NCBI GenBank assembly: GCA_002118135.1
Contig: BDIU01000128.1
Coordinates: forward strand, 109,195 to 173,194
Direction of reading: 5' to 3'
Length of the DNA: 64,000 nt
DNA from: Trebouxia sp. TZW2008
Taxonomy: Eukaryota > Chlorophyta > Trebouxiophyceae > Trebouxiales > Trebouxiaceae
Below, one piece after another: positions 1-12,642 of the stretch. The notes under the pieces were generated by a model. That model ran no database searches, was not told the DNA's origin, and saw nothing but the letters and a program-made list of their open reading frames with translations. The position numbers were made by a program, and so were the translations under genes. The stretch's first letter is position 1. Every line of letters starts with the position of its first letter.

Positions 1-314
1 GCAAGTCAGACTTGCATACATCATGCTCTGTAACACCAGTTCCTGAAGCTTCCAAGTGGCAAATATGCAAATGGTTGACTGCAACACAAGATGACATTGT
101 GTGACATGCAGAAGATTGTATGTCACCTGCCCAAACTGGATGCATCAACCCATTCCATTCTTGCTGGGAACCCAATTTGGGTTAAATCTGAAACGAGATG
201 GCGAGATATGACATGCCAGAGTTGATTTCAGTGTCCGTGCAATGATAGAGGACCAGCTCCAACCTCAAGGGAGCGCAAGTTAGCATGCCATACAGAAGTG
301 AGTAACAGACTCAC

Positions 315-3300
315 CTAGAGAGGCAGTAGTCCCCAACCTCTTTGTGCAGCTGCTTGACAGCTTCCTGCAGCTGCCCATAGAAGCCCAGACCTTGCGCTAC
401 GTCATCCCTCACTTGGTTGTAGTCCTTCAGCAGCTGCTCAAACTGCCTCTCAGCTGACTGCATCAGAATTCATTGTAGCATCAAATTGGGGCCAATCAAC
501 ATGTTGATTGCTCCAAATCACCGCAAGTAATGCAAATCTAGATGAACATGGGTTGTTTTCTTCAGCAGCTGTTCAGCGTGCTAATCAGCTGACTGCAAAA
601 GAGATCTCACAGGTGGCTACTCAATTTGACTGCCAATTGTGTGCAAAACCGCAGACGACCTTTCACCACCAAAGCACCACTGAAGCAATTCAGCACAGAA
701 AATTTTTGAGCAAGGAGCAATGTACAACTTGCGTGTGCAACTGAGAGAACAGGAGAGAAAGCAAACAGCAGTAGCAGCAGGCATCTAGGGTAGCTGAAGA
801 CAAACTGCTACAACAACGCATGCGCATACATGCAAGATGCACAGTGACACACCTGTTGAGATGAGGCGTTCTGCTGCAGGATGTCCCCAAAAGCTTGCAT
901 GTTGGCGTCAATGCCATGTAGCACCTCCGCCTGCTTCCTCAGATTGCTCTCAACAGCCACATTCACATCATCATACCTGGATCACAGCATAGCACATCTG
1001 AACAAACAGTACTTTCTAGCATGAGGTATGTCACATCGACATCATGACACCTGCATCACAGCATAGCACATTTGGACACAATCAGATGACAATGAGCTGC
1101 CTAGCACTCGCGCTGTGCAAGCCAAGCCGTAGTACAATGCGCTGCCTGACATCTCTGCAACCTGCTGTTACTAATCGGTGCTTGCAACACCTTGACCCAA
1201 GCTTGCTTGCCTAGTGTTCAAGCAAGGTCAAGTCGTGATGTTACATGCACCAGTCATGACACAGCCAGATCACAATGAGAAGCCTAGCATGAACGCTGTG
1301 CAAGCCCTACACATTGCTGCATAACGTCTCTGCAACCTGCTGTTGCTAAATGATGTCAGTAACACTTTGACGAGGCTTGTGTGTAGCATTCAGACATCTC
1401 TGGTGAAGATGTTACATTTGCCAGCCAGCACGCAGCCAGGTCACAATGAGCTGCCTAGCATAGATTCTGTGCAGGCTCTTCATGTTGCTTACGTCTCTTG
1501 GCAACCTGCTGGTGCTGACTGGTGCCTGTAATGCTTGACATGCCTTGCTTTTGTAGTATGCAAGCCACACCGCATCCACATGCCACATGCACCAGTCAGA
1601 ATGCAGCCAAACCACGGTGAGATGTATATTGATGACGTTGTGCAAGCCCTAAACATTGCTGACTGATACCACTGCAACCTGCTGTTGCTGACTGGTGTCT
1701 GTAAGGCTTTGACATGCCTTGCTTTTGTAGTATGCAAGCCACACCGCATCCACTTGCTACATGCACCAGTCAGGACGCAGCCAAACCACATTGAGATGTG
1801 TAGCAATGGCATTGTGCAAGCCCCAAATGATGCTGTCTGACGTTTCTGCAACCTGCTGTTGCTGGTTGGTGCTTGCTACAGTAATCTCTCTTTGTAAGGA
1901 CACTCAATGTAAGGACATTCTTGATGTAAGGACAATGCAGCTGGAAACCAAGCACTGCATTTCCACTATAATAAACTCTTGTTGTAAGGACACTTGATGT
2001 AAGGACGATCTCGATGTACGGACAGTCCTATTGGTAATCAATCACTGCATTCTGATTGCAGTGGTCCCTCTGAGTAAGGACAAATTGATGTAAGGACAAA
2101 TTTCGTGGTAAGCAGAGCAGTTGTTACAACAAGAGTTTACTGTACAGTGTTACTTCTGAGTAAGGACGAGGTGATGTAAGGACATTTTCCTTGGTGACCA
2201 ACGCAGTCGTTATAAAGAGAGTTTACTGTACACCTTGATCTAATTGAAGCTTGCTTTTGTAGCATTCAAGCAAGGTCGCATCAAGCTTTTACACGCACCA
2301 GTCGGAACAAAGCCAGACCACAACAAACCGCTTAGTCATGACACTATGCAAGAAGTAAGCTTTGCCCTGCGGCTTGCTTTTCTTGCCTTCAAGCCAATTA
2401 AGCCAACAGCCTACAGGGACCAAACACAACGCACCCATATCATGCTATTGCTTTTCGCAGCAATGACAATGTTTGAGCCCTACACAGCTGCCAAACATTG
2501 CTGCAACCTGCTGTTGCTGACTGTTGCTTGTAACAACTTGACATGGCTTGCTTGTGCAGCATTCAAGCAAGATCAGGTCGAGCAGTCACAAGCGCCAGTC
2601 AAACCGCAGCCAGGTCACGACCAGCTGCTCAGCAACTCATGCAACATGCATGTTAGACAGGCTCAGAAGGCCCGATGAGGTACGCACTGGAGCAGTTGAC
2701 TGCCAATTCACATTGCCAGCAATGACATCATGCACACTCTGTGCATTGCGTCGATAGCTTACAGCACTGCACAAGAACAGGTCTGACTGCTGCAAAAGGA
2801 CTAGGGCTGACTGCAGGTAGAGAACACGGTTGTACCCTGTGCCCCAAGCATGTAGTCAACAGCAGCAGGATTACTTGCAATCCACAACTGCAATGAACAT
2901 ATGACATTACAAGTAAAGAGGATTTCAGGCCTGAAAAGAAACAATCTCGAGAGAGGGGGATGATGAGATTATCGAGCAAGAAGTTATGAGAATTCCAGCC
3001 AACATCAAAGCAAACAGAGAATGAGGCTTCCTCTGTTGACTACATCCTTGTGGAATATGACTGCTTGTTACACGCTGACTGTGTCATGTACAACTGGGAT
3101 TTCAGGATAAAAGTGGAGTCTCATGAAGATGCAACTGAATAGTCATTATATGATGCCTGCAGCAGCACAGGTCAAGACAAGGCATGACTCAGAAAGTGCT
3201 CAAGTTGTTTTGCAAGCATCTTCAAGCATTTTGTAAGCAGATACACGGCACTGTAGCCACAACGCTGTAGCAGGGGTCGGGCCTTACTACAGTGCATTGC

Positions 3301-6300
3301 TAATAAAGCCAGCATCAAGTTGACACGCAAGCTCTCTTGGTTTTCAAAATAAGACCCAAAAGCTTGCCTATAACAGGCATGGCAGCTCAAGCGGCCATTG
3401 CAGTGCACTGAGTGTTGTACAAATGGCAACAAACCAGCAACCTGATGCGACCTGAACATGTAACAGCAAAATGATCATTGATCCCTGCAATGCATTCCTC
3501 CAGCTGCACATGTCATTGCTCAGGAAACGCTTAAGTTATTCTGCGACTATTTTTTGAGCACATACACTGCATGGTAGCCCCAACACTATAGCAAAGGCCC
3601 CGGGGGTTGTGTGGTGGCTGAAAAGAAACGGAGTGGGGGCTGACTACAGTGCATTGTCACAGCCAATCAAGCCATCATCACTTCACTAGGCAAGTTTGCT
3701 TGGCTTTGGAACTCAAGACCAAACAATCTGCCAAGTATAGGGATGGCAGCTCAAGCAGTCGTATGAGATGCACTGTACCGTGTACAATTTGGTCACTCTA
3801 CAAGACTAGTGTAGCGTCATGTGACCATGTAACTGCAAGATCCCCTAGCTTGAGAATGTCATTTCATCACACCAAGTCATCTCGATACACTGCATTCTCA
3901 CAGCCATTCAAGCCGCCATCTCTTTGCTAGGCAAGATTCTATGGCTTGGAAATGTCAAGCCACAGAATGTGCCCAAAAAAACAATGGCAGCTCAAGCAGC
4001 CATCTGACATGCACTGCACTGTGTTCAACTGGATGTGCTACACAAGAGCAGTTGGCGTCACATGGACAAGCACGTATTCAATACACGGCCATTGTTCATA
4101 CGCAGGCCTACAGAGGCTCACTGATCTCTTGAGCCTATTGTTGAACAGCAAAAAGGGAGTACAAGCTGGTGAACTGTCACTTTCCAACATCAGAAGTCTG
4201 ATCACATGCACAAACTCAGCCCAAATCCAAGCCGATTTGCGAGCAAATTTGTGTTGAGAGCAAAGCCGCAAAGGCTTTTGCTGAGTACATGCATGACAGG
4301 TTTCACAGCCAAGAGCCAAAAACGCTCCCTATAGGCATCGATGTCAAGAAGAAAGCACAGGAAAAGCCAGAAACACTCCCTGTAGGCATTGATGTCAAAA
4401 AGAACGCATAGGGAGCAGGCGAGGGAGGGAGCACTGACAAAGGAGACAGCTGTAATCCAGAAACAGCATGTAACAATATGACGCGTTTCAAGATCAATAC
4501 GTAAGCAGAGAAAGGGACTGACCAACTGAGACTGTCTCTGAAGATTTGATTGAGACTGATGCCAGGTGGAATGAAGAGGACATCAACAAAGCTACAGCTA
4601 CAAACCTAATTAGCATGCAGGGTCTGGGTTTTGAGCAGAAAGAGGGACTGACCATGCAAGGCAATTTCTAAAACATTGGCTAGGGTTGACCCTAGCAGGC
4701 ATAAAATGGGCCACAAAAGAACCTTCCAAATGGAATGTAGAATTCCTGGCTCAAAACATCAGCAACGCAGGACTGATCGCTTGAGGCCGTCTCTGAAGAC
4801 TTGATTGAGGTTGACCCCAGGAAGAATGCAATTGCTGAGGAGGCATTCATGTCCAAAGCTATACTCAAATAGCGTGCAGGGTTTCCGGTTGAGCGGAACC
4901 CATAAGCAGAAAACAGGACTGACCGCTTGAGACCGTCTCTGAACACTTGGTTGGGGTTGACTCCAGGAGGAGTCCGGCCCTTCAGGATCTCATCATTGTC
5001 CCATTCCCAGCGGAATGCCTTCTCTAGATTGTTGCGCTCCTCCGTCAACTCTTCTAAGCTTTTCAGCGCCCCTGTAGCACAAGCAGTCATGTTTGAGCAA
5101 TGATGACTGATCCATGACAATAGCACTGATCGTGAGTATGAGATTGATGAAGCCGCTTGATGATTGCTGTTGTCACTGGCCTTGATGTTTGCAGCAATGC
5201 TTAGGTGCTGAAACCATCAAAAAGACCTCCTACCGCAGTGACAATGGAACTATCAAGGGCAACCAGGACGCAGGTTTGCGATGGCAACCCGCAGACACTA
5301 CACCTTACTGTGCTCTCTGCCAGTCAATGCCTGGTGTTGTCACTGGCCTCGATGTTTGCAACGATGCTCAGGTGCTGAAGCCATCACAAAACGCCTCCTA
5401 CTTCAGTGACACTTTCTTTATCAAGGTTGCCAGGATGAAGAGTTGTGAAGGCAATCAGCAGACGCTACCGCCTCCTGCTGCAGTGACACTTTCAGTATCA
5501 TGTGCAACAGCTAATGATGTTCATAATAATGTTAATCACGCCTTTATGACTTTCCCAAGCAAATCTGATCTGTTCCCTCTGTATATGCAAACTGTGTATG
5601 CAAAGCTCAAATGCATCGACCATGTCATAGCCTTCACAAACACCAAAACGCTTCACACAAATATAAATGGCTGCTGCTGTGTTGAACTTCCTGTGCAATG
5701 TGAGAAAGCTGTCACAAGCACAGCATGTCAGCACACATTCCACATTGCTAGTCTGTGTTTGAAACAGATGAAAACCACTGTGTGATGCATAACTTGGCTT
5801 CTACCTGGTGGTTTCCCAAGAAGCAAAGCATTGCCCCTGCTATTTCTTCAAGGTCAAGTCACCTATCTGACAAGTAGCTGCTGAGTGACAAAATCAACAG
5901 GAGGAAGAAGAGCAGGGTGCAAAAGAGCATGAAGAAGATGTGGAGCAAAGAGAAAGGATTACCTCTGGTTTGTCACAGCAAAGGCAGAGGCATGGCTCAT
6001 GCGTAATGCAGCGCTGCAACCCTGGACTTCATACAACAGGTGATGAAGAAGAGGCTGCAGATGATGAAAAAGAGGAGGGTTCTGATAGTAGCAGCGAAGG
6101 CAGAGGCAGGGCTCATTCAAAAGTTTCCAACAGCAGCGTTGGAATCCCTGATCTCTTGACGCAGGAGGAAGAAGAAGCACCTCTGATCGTGACTGCAAAG
6201 GCAGAGGCAGGACTCATGTGTGAGTCTCCAACTGCTGCGTTGAAACCCCTGACTCCTTACAATAGGTGATTATGATAGGTGATGATGAAGAAGAAGAAGC

Positions 6301-9300
6301 TGCAGATGACGAACAAGAAGAAGAGGTACCTCTGATAGTAGCAGCAAAGGCAGAGGCAGGGCTCATGCGTGAATCTCCAACTGCAGCGTTGAAGTCCAGG
6401 GCTTCAAAGTTGTCCATGTTTTTTGCAATCTTGCGGTCAATCTTCTCGTCCTGTCTGATGGCATCTGCCAAGTTCTGCCTGCAGAGTTATGACAAGACTG
6501 AGCTCAGCATGCACAGCAGGATTGAAACGGTTGGTCATCAAAAGAGTCAATCCCATCCTGCCTGATGGCATCTGCCAGCTTTTGGCTGCAGTGCTATGGG
6601 CGCACCTCAGCTCAGCACGTACATCAGAGTTCAAAAGGTCAAATTGAGCTCAGCATGCACAGCAGGTATCACAAAGTCAGTCTCTTCATCTTGCTTGATG
6701 GCATCTGCCAGGTTCTGCCTGCAGGGTCATGGCAGAAGTGAGCTCAGCGTGCACGGCAGGATTGAACTGAGCTCAGCATGCACAGCAGAAGCCACAAGTT
6801 GAGTCTTCTATCTTGCCTGATGACATCTGCCAGGTTTTGCCAGCAGTGCTATGGACGCACCTCAGCTCAGCATGCACAGCAGGGTTCAAAAGGTCAAATT
6901 GAGCTCAGCATGCACAGCAGGGTCACAGGCCAGTCTTGCGAGTGCAACCACTGAGTGCTGTCTGTCCAGTTGCTGCCATGATCTCAGATCAGCCAGATTC
7001 TGCCTGTAATCACATGCAGTGCTGAGCTCAGCATGCACAGCAGGCTTCAAAAAGTTCAAACTTCATGTCCTGTCTGATGGCATCAGCCAGGTTGTGCCTG
7101 TAGTTGTCAGCTCAGCATGCATGCCAGGGCAAGCGTCCAGTGTTGCCACAGCTTCTGTTTGCTGTTGGCTAGCCAATGGCAGCAAAACTGTGCTCAGTGG
7201 ACTTGTTTGGACCGGAGGCTACTGCTGCAGATGCAATTGCTGCGTGCGTTTTGCCTGTTCAGGCCTCTGGTTATAGCTCTGTCAACTTGACCACATTCCT
7301 AAACAGTGCAGTTCAGTCCTACCTCAACTGCAAGTGAAGTCCACCAAGAGCAGGCAACGGCATTTGCAAGGTAGGTGAGACCTGAACTGCACTCAGTCAA
7401 AGTGTATCTAAGGTACAGGACTTGAAACCAGATGGGCACCTGTGATCCTGGTATGTACTGCATCGACCGTATGCAAGCAGTGAACGCTATTTGTCTATGC
7501 TCATCAGGATTGGAGGCAGATATTGCAGATACATCTACTGTGTGCCTTTTGCCTGACCAGTGTTCTGGTTCTAGCTCTGTCACCTTGACCACAACTCTGA
7601 TGAGCGCACTTCTGGTTTTACCTGCCTCAAAAACGGTCCACCAAGCAACGGCGTTTGAAAGGTAGATGAGACCTGAACTGCGCTCAGTGAAAGTGTATCT
7701 AACTTACAGGACTTGAAACCAGATGGGCACCTGTGATCCTGACATGTACTGCAACAACAGATTGCAAGCCGTGAACAGCATTTGTCTGCGCTCATCAGGA
7801 TCAGAGACATGTTTTGCAGATGCAGTTGCTGTGTGCATTTTGCCTGTGCGGTCCTCTGATTCTAGCTCCGTCACCTTGACCACATTTCTGATGAGTGCGG
7901 TTCAGTCCTACATCCACTGCAAACGTGCAGCTCGCCATGGTGAGGCAAAGACGTTTGCAAGGTAGATGGCCTGAACTGCACTCTGTAGAAGTGTATCTAG
8001 GTACAGGACTTGAACCCAGATGGGCACCCATGATCATGGCATGAAAAAATACAAGCAGTGCCCAGCATTTGTCTGCGCTCATTGCAATTTGAGGCTAGAC
8101 TTGCAGACGCATTTGCCGTGTGCGTTTTGCCTGACCAGGGTTCTGATTTTAGCTCTGTCAACTTGACAACTCTGATGAGTGCAGGTCAGGTGTCACCTAC
8201 CATTCAACGGCCGCTCCACCAAGAATAGTTTGCAAGGTAGATGGCCTGAAGTGCACTCTATAGAACTATGGCCAAGGTACAAAACTTGTACCCAAGCTGA
8301 CATTCTTGATTCTGGTGTGTCTGGCAAAGCAAGTAGCAGCATGCGGAGTGATAAACAACGCCAATGAAGTCCCAGCATCTGACTACACCACAGACAGTCC
8401 CTAACTGCCCTAGGGCAAAAACCCATAGGTTTCAGAGACACGATGACTGTAGGTCAGCAGCAATCCCGCAGGCAGTTGTGAAGATCTTCTTTTGCACTTC
8501 AAGAAAAATCTCTCACTTGTAGCCAAAGATGGTGTCTCTGAACTCAGCAGGCTGGCCGCCGCTTCTTCTTCCGCCATACCGCTCCTCCCTGTCTAGCTCT
8601 TCTTGACACCTGTCCAGCTCCTCTGAAATAGCAAATCTCATCTCCTGCATGACATTTGCAATATCAGCGCATGCTTTCAGCTTATAGCTAGATTTTCATG
8701 GTGCAAAGCTTCTTGTCACACACCAAGCATATGTGCTGAAACATGTTTTGACCATTTTTATTTTAATTTATTAATATTACAATTTTCAGTATTTTTATTC
8801 TTAATCTTATGACACGTATTACTGAAGCTTCTTGTCAGCGTCCCAACAGGAGCATCGACAGAAACAGTGAGAATGACAGTGGTTGGAACAGTGCCATTGA
8901 TGAGGCTGCGGAAAAGGCAAGTAGGGAGTGGCAGAAACTATAACAGCAACAATGACAGTAACAAGAGCAGCAACAGTGACATGGAACATTTACTGTGACA
9001 AACACAACAACAAGTGAAACAGTGACATCAACAAGAACCGTGGTCATCTGTAACCAAAAGAGAAACCAGACCTGAAAATGTTATCTGTCACAGGAACTTA
9101 TCAATTTGATGAAAAGAGTAATAACAGAAACAAGGACAACAACATCTCAAGTGCATACCTGTAGCTACTTGAAGAGCAGGCCAAGGTAGTAAAACGTGTT
9201 ATCTATATCAAAATTACCAAAATTGATACAAGCAGGGAGAAAAGTGAGGACAAGGACAATGACGTCCCAAGAGCGGACCTGCAGCTGCTTGAAGAGCTGG

Positions 9301-12200
9301 CCAAGGTGAATATCTTCTCTGTGAAAGAAATTTATCAAACTGATAGAAGCAGTAATGACAGTCACAAGGGCGATGAATTCCCAAATGCCTACCTGCAGCT
9401 GCATGAAGAGCTGGCCAAGAATTTATGAAAGCGAATGGGAACAGTATAATCTGTAACAAAGACAATGATTGGCCCAAAGCGCACCTGCAGCTGCTTGAAG
9501 ATCTGGCCAAGAATGTATGAAAATGAAATGAAGCAGTGATAACAATAACTAGGACATTGACATCCCAAGAGCGGACCTGCAGCCGCTTGAAGAGCAGGCC
9601 AAGGTAGTGAAACATGTGATCTGTAAGGCGTATTCACGAAACTGATAGAAACAGCAATCACAGTGACAAGGACATTGACATCCCAAGAGCGGACCTGCAG
9701 CTGCTTGAAGAGCTGGCCAAGAAGTCATGAATGTGAACAGAAACAGTGCAATACAACAAAATCCCAAATGCCTACCTGCAGCTGCTTGAAGAGCTGGCCA
9801 AGGTAGCGGATGCCTCCCTGAAGCTGCCCCTTCTCCTGATGCATCACACGTGGCGTAGACCCACGTGTCTTGTCCTTCTCCAGATACTGCATGGGCAAAT
9901 TGATCAGTCATGTACTGTTCAACAGATGCATTTGCAAGTTACTGTTTTGCATCAACTTTGTCAGGGAGACTGGTTCAGGTTCTTCTCCAGATGCTGCCCA
10001 CGGGTATTCCCATTTGAACATGTTCAAAAATTCTGATATTGCAGCTGCCCCTTCTCCAGCACACAGCGCGTAGATGCCCGACATTGTCCTGCTCCAAATA
10101 CTACACATGCATCTACACTTGTATCAAGCAATGTTCAAGCATGTTTTTGCAATCAATGAGCATCAGTTGTTTTGCAGCTGTTGTTGCTGCTGCTGCATCA
10201 CGGTTGCAAGGACAGCGGCCTCATATGAGCATCTGTTGTTTGGCAGCTGTCCTTTCCAGATGCTGCACAGCATATACCCTGTATTGTGAAAAACTTCAGG
10301 ACATGTAAGCTTGTATAGCAGGCATGTGCCAGAGGCAATGTCATGCACACAAATGCAAAAGCAACAGCAGGGCAGCAAGAGAAACAGGCAACTGCCCTTC
10401 CTGCCTTGCTATTTGCGCTGTTGCTGCTTCTGCTCATGTAAGCATGTGCTTCACAAAGTCCAACAGCAGCAACAAAAGGGAGCGACAGCAGAGACAGTCA
10501 TGACGACAGACATCCTCACATGAGTCTGTGCTTGACAAAACCCAGCAGCAGCAGCGGCAGTAACAGCCAGGACCGCACTGATAACACACATCCTCATGCA
10601 AGTGTGTGCTTGACAACGCCCACCAGCCGCAACAACAGGCACAGTAATGACGTCAACAACAAACAGGAACAGCAGGAGGATTGCACGCTTTCTGCTGTTC
10701 CAGCCTGCTCTTCTTGCTGTTCCTGCTGTTGTTGCCTTTGTTCATGCAAGTGTGTGTCGTCACAAAGCCCTCAAAAGCAGCAACAAAAAGCAGAGACAGC
10801 CATGTTCATGCAAGTGTGTGCTCGACAAAGCCCGGCGGCAACAAGTGCAGCAACTGCAGGGACAGCTGGAGAAAGAAGCAAAGAAAGGATAGGAGGATCA
10901 AGAGCGTCCTGCTTTCCTGCCTGTGACTCTTGCTGTTCCTGCTGTTGCTGCCTTTGCTCATGCAAGTGTGTGTCGTCACAAAGCCCTCAAAAGCAGCAAC
11001 AAAAAGCAGAGACAGCCATGCTGACAGACATGTTCATGCAAGTGTGTGCTTGTCAAAGGCCAGCAGCAGCAAGTGCAGCAACTGCAGGGACAGCAGGAGG
11101 AAGCAAGTGCAACTGTGCTCTGCGTTTGTTGTGCTACACAAAGCTCAACAAAAGCAGGCACAGCAAAGTTGGTAGACAGCAGCAGCATTACCTTTTCGCA
11201 GAAACATCAAAAGCTTCCTGTGACTGCTGCTGCCTTGCTGCTGCTGCTTCTGCTCATACAAGTGTGAGCTGCACAAAGCTCAAAGCCAGCAGGGACAGCA
11301 ATGAAGAGAGACAGCAACAGGAATGACATTGGCAGACAATGCAGGGAAAAAGCAGGCGAGGCATCTTCAGAAATCCTGAGGCCTTGCTTCTTGGTGCTGA
11401 GCATGTTGCAGAAATTGGTATGATGTATGTTTTGTTTGTGCCCTTTGTATGATGCATTCAAAAACAAACTAAGGATGGGAGCATCAATGACAGCAGTGCA
11501 ATAGGCCGGCTGCAAGTCCAGCAATTGGCAGCATACTATCAAGAAATCTCTTGATACAAGAGTACCAAATATCAAGACATGGAAAGCGAAGCCTGTGTTC
11601 TTGAATCAGGTCAATTTGATATAAGGGCTATTCCAATTGTTTGTAAAAAACACTCTCAATTGATTGTGAGAGGTGCCTGCTGTTGGGCGTCTTACAAGGC
11701 TCGAGGCCCTTCAGAAGTCATATTGTCTCCCCTTGTTGATGCTGACAATATGACTCCTGGAAGGCCTCAAGACTTGGTAAGACGCCCAGCAGCAAGGCCT
11801 CATACAATGAAGGTCTTATCAACAGTATGCCTGAGATTTGGTTACTTCAATGATTCTGGGAGGCGCCATTGGCAGAGACCCTGCTGCTGGGCGTCTTGGA
11901 ATGTCTCAAGGCCTTTCCAAAGTCACATGGTCAGCAGCAACAAGGGTAGTCTCATGAAGACTATGCCTACAAATTGATACCTTCAGCGTTTCTGGAAGGC
12001 GCCACTGGCGGAGGCCCTGCTGCTGGGCGTCTTAGCATGTGTCAAGGCCTTGCAAAAGTCACATCATCAGCAGAAACAAGGAGATTTTATGACATTATGG
12101 CTAAGGTTTGATACCTTGAGCGATTCTAGAGGTTGCCACTGAAGCCCTGCTGCTGCTGATCTTGGGCTGTCTTATTAAGCCGGGAAATGCAGAAACCAAC

Positions 12201-12259
<59 letters not shown>

Positions 12260-12642
12260 CACAACAGAGAAGTTCCAGCTGTAAGTAACCAAGTTCAACA
12301 GCAGGGAGTTCAGCAGCCAAAAGGGTACCTTGAGAGATGCTGGGAGGCGCCACTGTCAGAGGCCCTGCTGCTCTGCAATTCAAACTTGATATCACAGACA
12401 CATGTACAGAAAGAAGCAACAGCAGGGACTGCACCTGAGGCTGTGACAACTGTTGTTTCGCACTCTTCAAAGGTCGTTCAGGTACAGCGTTGCACTAGCA
12501 ACAACAAAATACCTTGAGAGATTCTGGGAGGCGCCACTGCCTGAGGCCCTGCTGCTGCTGGTCTTGAGCGGCTTGCATGCGCTGGATTGCAGCCCTCACT
12601 TCCTTGTCTACAAGTTTCTCATAGTCTTCACTCCTGATGCCA
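315..12642 (-). CDS. ALIX: ALIX exons 9-15: V domain (coiled coil), partial
   Basis: Exons 9-15 encode the alpha-helical V domain, which in the family binds YPXL-type ligands and ubiquitin. Recognisable blocks in order: EDYEKLVDKEVRAAIQRMQ, ending LPESLK (exon 9); HQEKGQLQGGIRYLGQLFKQ (exon 10); EELDRCQEELDREERYGG-type acidic helix (exon 11, start at GAG 8620); QNLADAIRQDEKIDRKIAKN (exon 12); LKSLEELTEERNNLEKAFR (exon 13); YDDVNVAVESNLRKQAEVL (exon 14); and ERQFEQLLKDYNQVRDDVAQ with FYGQLQEAVKQL and DYCLSR (exon 15). The last block is the typical end of the V domain. Introns of 2.6, 1.2, 2.0, 1.3, 3.9 and 0.4 kb separate them. Confidence 0.8.

Noticed and set aside
1..308. Search for a further ALIX exon or RNA gene at the window start
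   Set aside because: No open block with splice sites in the right phase and no tRNA- or rRNA-like sequence was seen; the next ALIX exon must lie outside.
5189..5785. 198-codon plus-strand open frame
   Set aside because: Its length comes from a 167-bp tandem repeat; it has no domain and no recognisable start context, and it lies antisense in an ALIX intron.
10520..11326. 268-codon open frame on the plus strand, Cys/Ser/Gln-rich
   Set aside because: It lies wholly in CAG/TGT-rich degenerate repeats of an ALIX intron, has equally open frames on the other strand, and has no family resemblance.
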